From: an uncultured Lachnobacterium sp.
GTDB lineage: Bacteria > Bacillota > Clostridia > Lachnospirales > Lachnospiraceae
DNA length: 64,000 bases
Direction: 5' to 3'
Assembly (NCBI GenBank): GCA_900546625.1
Contig: URDU01000009.1
Location: 39,338-103,337, forward strand
Under the pieces are notes generated by a model that was not told the origin of the DNA, did not search any database, and worked only from the letters and a program-made list of their open reading frames with translations. Position 1 is the stretch's first letter, and every line of letters starts with the position of its first letter. Both the position numbers and the translations under genes were made by a program. This document shows, one piece after another, positions 62,464-64,000 of this stretch.

Positions 62464-64000
62464 ATGTACAAAGGAATCGCCGGCTCAGAAGGAATCGGAA
62501 TCGGAAATGTGGTCATTATCGAAGAGCATGAGATAGTGATTGAGAATAAGAAAATTACAGATACAGACGCTGAAATCGCACGTCTCCAGGGAGCCATTGA
62601 GAAATTTGTAAATGATACAAACGCCATGGCAGACAGAATGGAAAAGACAGTCGGAGCAAAGGATGCGGATATCCTTCGCGGACATATCCAGATGCTTCAG
62701 GATCCGACCATAGAGGAGCAGATTACAGCGCTCATAGTAAGTGAGAAAATCACAGCAGAGAAGGCGCTCGACCAGGTGCTTGAGCAGACAGCAGAGATAT
62801 TTGCACAGATACCTGATGAGCTTTTGCAGCAGAGAGCGACAGATTTCAGGGATATCAAAGCCAGAATCCTTAAGATTCTGCTTGGAATCGAGGACTACGA
62901 TATCTCAGCAGCTCCGGCAGGCACAGTGCTCGTGGCACATGACCTGACACCATCCATGACAGCAGGTATCGTGGCAGAGAATATCGCAGGAATACTCACA
63001 GAGGTGGGCGGCAGAACCTCCCACTCAGCAATACTTGCAAGAGCTATGGAAATCCCGGCAGTTCTCAGTATTGACGGAATCTGTACATCTGTCAAAAATG
63101 GTGACAGAGTGGTACTCAACGGAACAAGCGGAGAGGCAATCGTAAACCCTGACGCTGAGACAGAGCAGAAATTCGCTGGGCTGCTTGAGGAATACAAAAA
63201 AGAGAAAGAGCTCTTAAAGAAATTTGCGGGTGTGCCGACAGTATCCGCAGACGGCACAAAGGTAGAGCTTGTATGCAATATCGGAAAGCCTGAGGACGCA
63301 AAGAAGGCTGTAGAGTGTGACGGAGAGGGAATAGGACTTTTCCGTACAGAGTTCCTTTTCATGGACAGAGACACAATTCCTACAGAGGAAGAGCAGTTTG
63401 AGGCATACAAATCAGTAGCAGAGACAATGAAGGGCAAGCCTGTCATCATCCGTACACTTGATATCGGAGGCGACAAGGAAATCCCATATCTGGGCCTTGA
63501 GAAAGAGGACAACCCATTCTTAGGTTACAGAGCTATCAGATTCTGCCTCCAGAGAACAGACATCTACAATACACAGCTTCGTGCACTTGTGAGAGCCAGT
63601 GCATTCGGCAGGATAAAGATAATGGTTCCGCTTGTGACAGGCGTAGATGAGCTTCGCAGTGTAAAGGCAATGGTAGCTGACATCATGAAAGAGCTTGATG
63701 CAGAGGGCATTGCATACAACAAGAACCTCGAAATCGGTATCATGATGGAGACACCGGCAGCCTGCATGATGGCAGATGTGCTTGCAAAAGAGGCAGCCTT
63801 CTTCAGTATCGGAACAAACGACCTGACAGGCTACACGATGGCAGTAGACCGTGGAAACTCAAAGGTAGCATACCTTTATTCAGCCTTCAATCCGGCAGTG
63901 CTGCGCGCAATCAAGCGTATCATCGAGTGCGGTAAGAAAGAGGGTATCATGGTAGGCATGTGTGGAGAGGCAGCAGCAGATCCAAAGCTCATTCCGCTGT
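62464..64000 (+). CDS. ptsI: PTS enzyme I, 5' part (3' end outside window)
   Basis: Phosphoenolpyruvate-protein phosphotransferase, the first phosphate acceptor of the PTS. The N-terminal HPr-binding domain (AKDADILRGHIQMLQDP), phospho-His187 in GGRTSHSAILAR, and the PEP-binding barrel (GEGIGLFRTEFLFM, RTLDIGGDKE, MVPLVTG, SIGTNDLTGYT, Cys500 in GMCGEAA) are all visible over 512 codons. Only the last ~30-60 residues are cut off by the window edge. GGAGG lies 6 nt before ATG. Confidence 0.98.
   Translation, partial: MYKGIAGSEGIGIGNVVIIEEHEIVIENKKITDTDAEIARLQGAIEKFVNDTNAMADRMEKTVGAKDADILRGHIQMLQDPTIEEQITALIVSEKITAEKALDQVLEQTAEIFAQIPDELLQQRATDFRDIKARILKILLGIEDYDISAAPAGTVLVAHDLTPSMTAGIVAENIAGILTEVGGRTSHSAILARAMEIPAVLSIDGICTSVKNGDRVVLNGTSGEAIVNPDAETEQKFAGLLEEYKKEKELLKKFAGVPTVSADGTKVELVCNIGKPEDAKKAVECDGEGIGLFRTEFLFMDRDTIPTEEEQFEAYKSVAETMKGKPVIIRTLDIGGDKEIPYLGLEKEDNPFLGYRAIRFCLQRTDIYNTQLRALVRASAFGRIKIMVPLVTGVDELRSVKAMVADIMKELDAEGIAYNKNLEIGIMMETPAACMMADVLAKEAAFFSIGTNDLTGYTMAVDRGNSKVAYLYSAFNPAVLRAIKRIIECGKKEGIMVGMCGEAAADPKLIPL

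Overview
The window looks like the chromosome of a low-to-mid GC Gram-positive anaerobe of the Lachnospiraceae, close to Agathobacter (Eubacterium rectale) or Roseburia. The reasons are the hprK - M18 peptidase - murB - rapZ - whiA cluster, a type III glutamine synthetase, WhiA and FtsH of clostridial type, small DUF6472-like and DUF4250-like proteins, a YvyF-like zinc-ribbon protein and strong AGGAGG ribosome sites. The species assignment is inference; no rRNA is present.

Layout. 1-2.2 kb: 3' part of a class A penicillin-binding protein. 2.2-6.6 kb: nitrogen assimilation (an Amt transporter fused to a PII domain, and GlnN), each preceded by an intrinsic terminator. 6.6-9.2 kb: a tyrosine recombinase and an AAA/PD-(D/E)XK protein facing each other. 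9.2-21.8 kb: glmM and a surface-polysaccharide locus read leftward (priming transferase, three glycosyltransferases, Wzy-like polymerase, Wzx-like flippase, sugar aminotransferase, ATP-grasp ligase, PLP-enzyme/GNAT fusion, secreted Ig-like protein). A helicase gene sits 9 bp ahead of it and seems to head the same transcription unit. 23.9-24.4 kb: a gene-free stretch with a 174-bp segment flanked by perfect inverted repeats (a candidate invertible promoter) and a 224-bp structured inverted-repeat element. 24.4-35.7 kb: fba, then a leftward housekeeping block (lipid kinase, whiA, rapZ, murB, M18 peptidase, hprK, uvrC, ftsH). 36-45.3 kb: pyrG, small conserved proteins, Nudix, YgjP-like peptidase, nth, murI, yvyF-like, glycogen debranching enzyme and a flavin oxidoreductase with a double palindromic operator. 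45.6-45.8 kb: tRNA-Phe and tRNA-Lys. 45.9-52 kb: an agr-like quorum-sensing island (LytTR regulator, GHKL kinase, LytTR direct repeats plus promoter, AgrD-like peptide, lipoprotein, two ABC permeases, ATPase, membrane-anchored protein) with no AgrB in the window. 52-62 kb: FliD-like small protein, galM, hydroxyacid dehydrogenase, LTA-synthase-like sulfatase, DHH/HAD fusion and a PRD/EIIA regulator. 62-64 kb: ptsH and the start of ptsI.

The genes form three functional themes: nitrogen uptake and assimilation; cell wall and surface polysaccharide (PBP, GlmM, MurB, MurI, the polysaccharide locus, the LTA-synthase-like enzyme); and PTS/carbon control (HprK, HPr, EI, PRD regulator, RapZ). The least ordinary content is in the gaps. 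There is a family of long inverted-repeat elements placed just upstream of uvrC and of the dehydrogenase gene, multi-branched structures at the stop codons of nth and pyrG, a dispersed 51-bp repeat, the candidate invertible promoter ahead of the helicase/polysaccharide unit, and the agr-like island with its own LytTR-controlled promoter.
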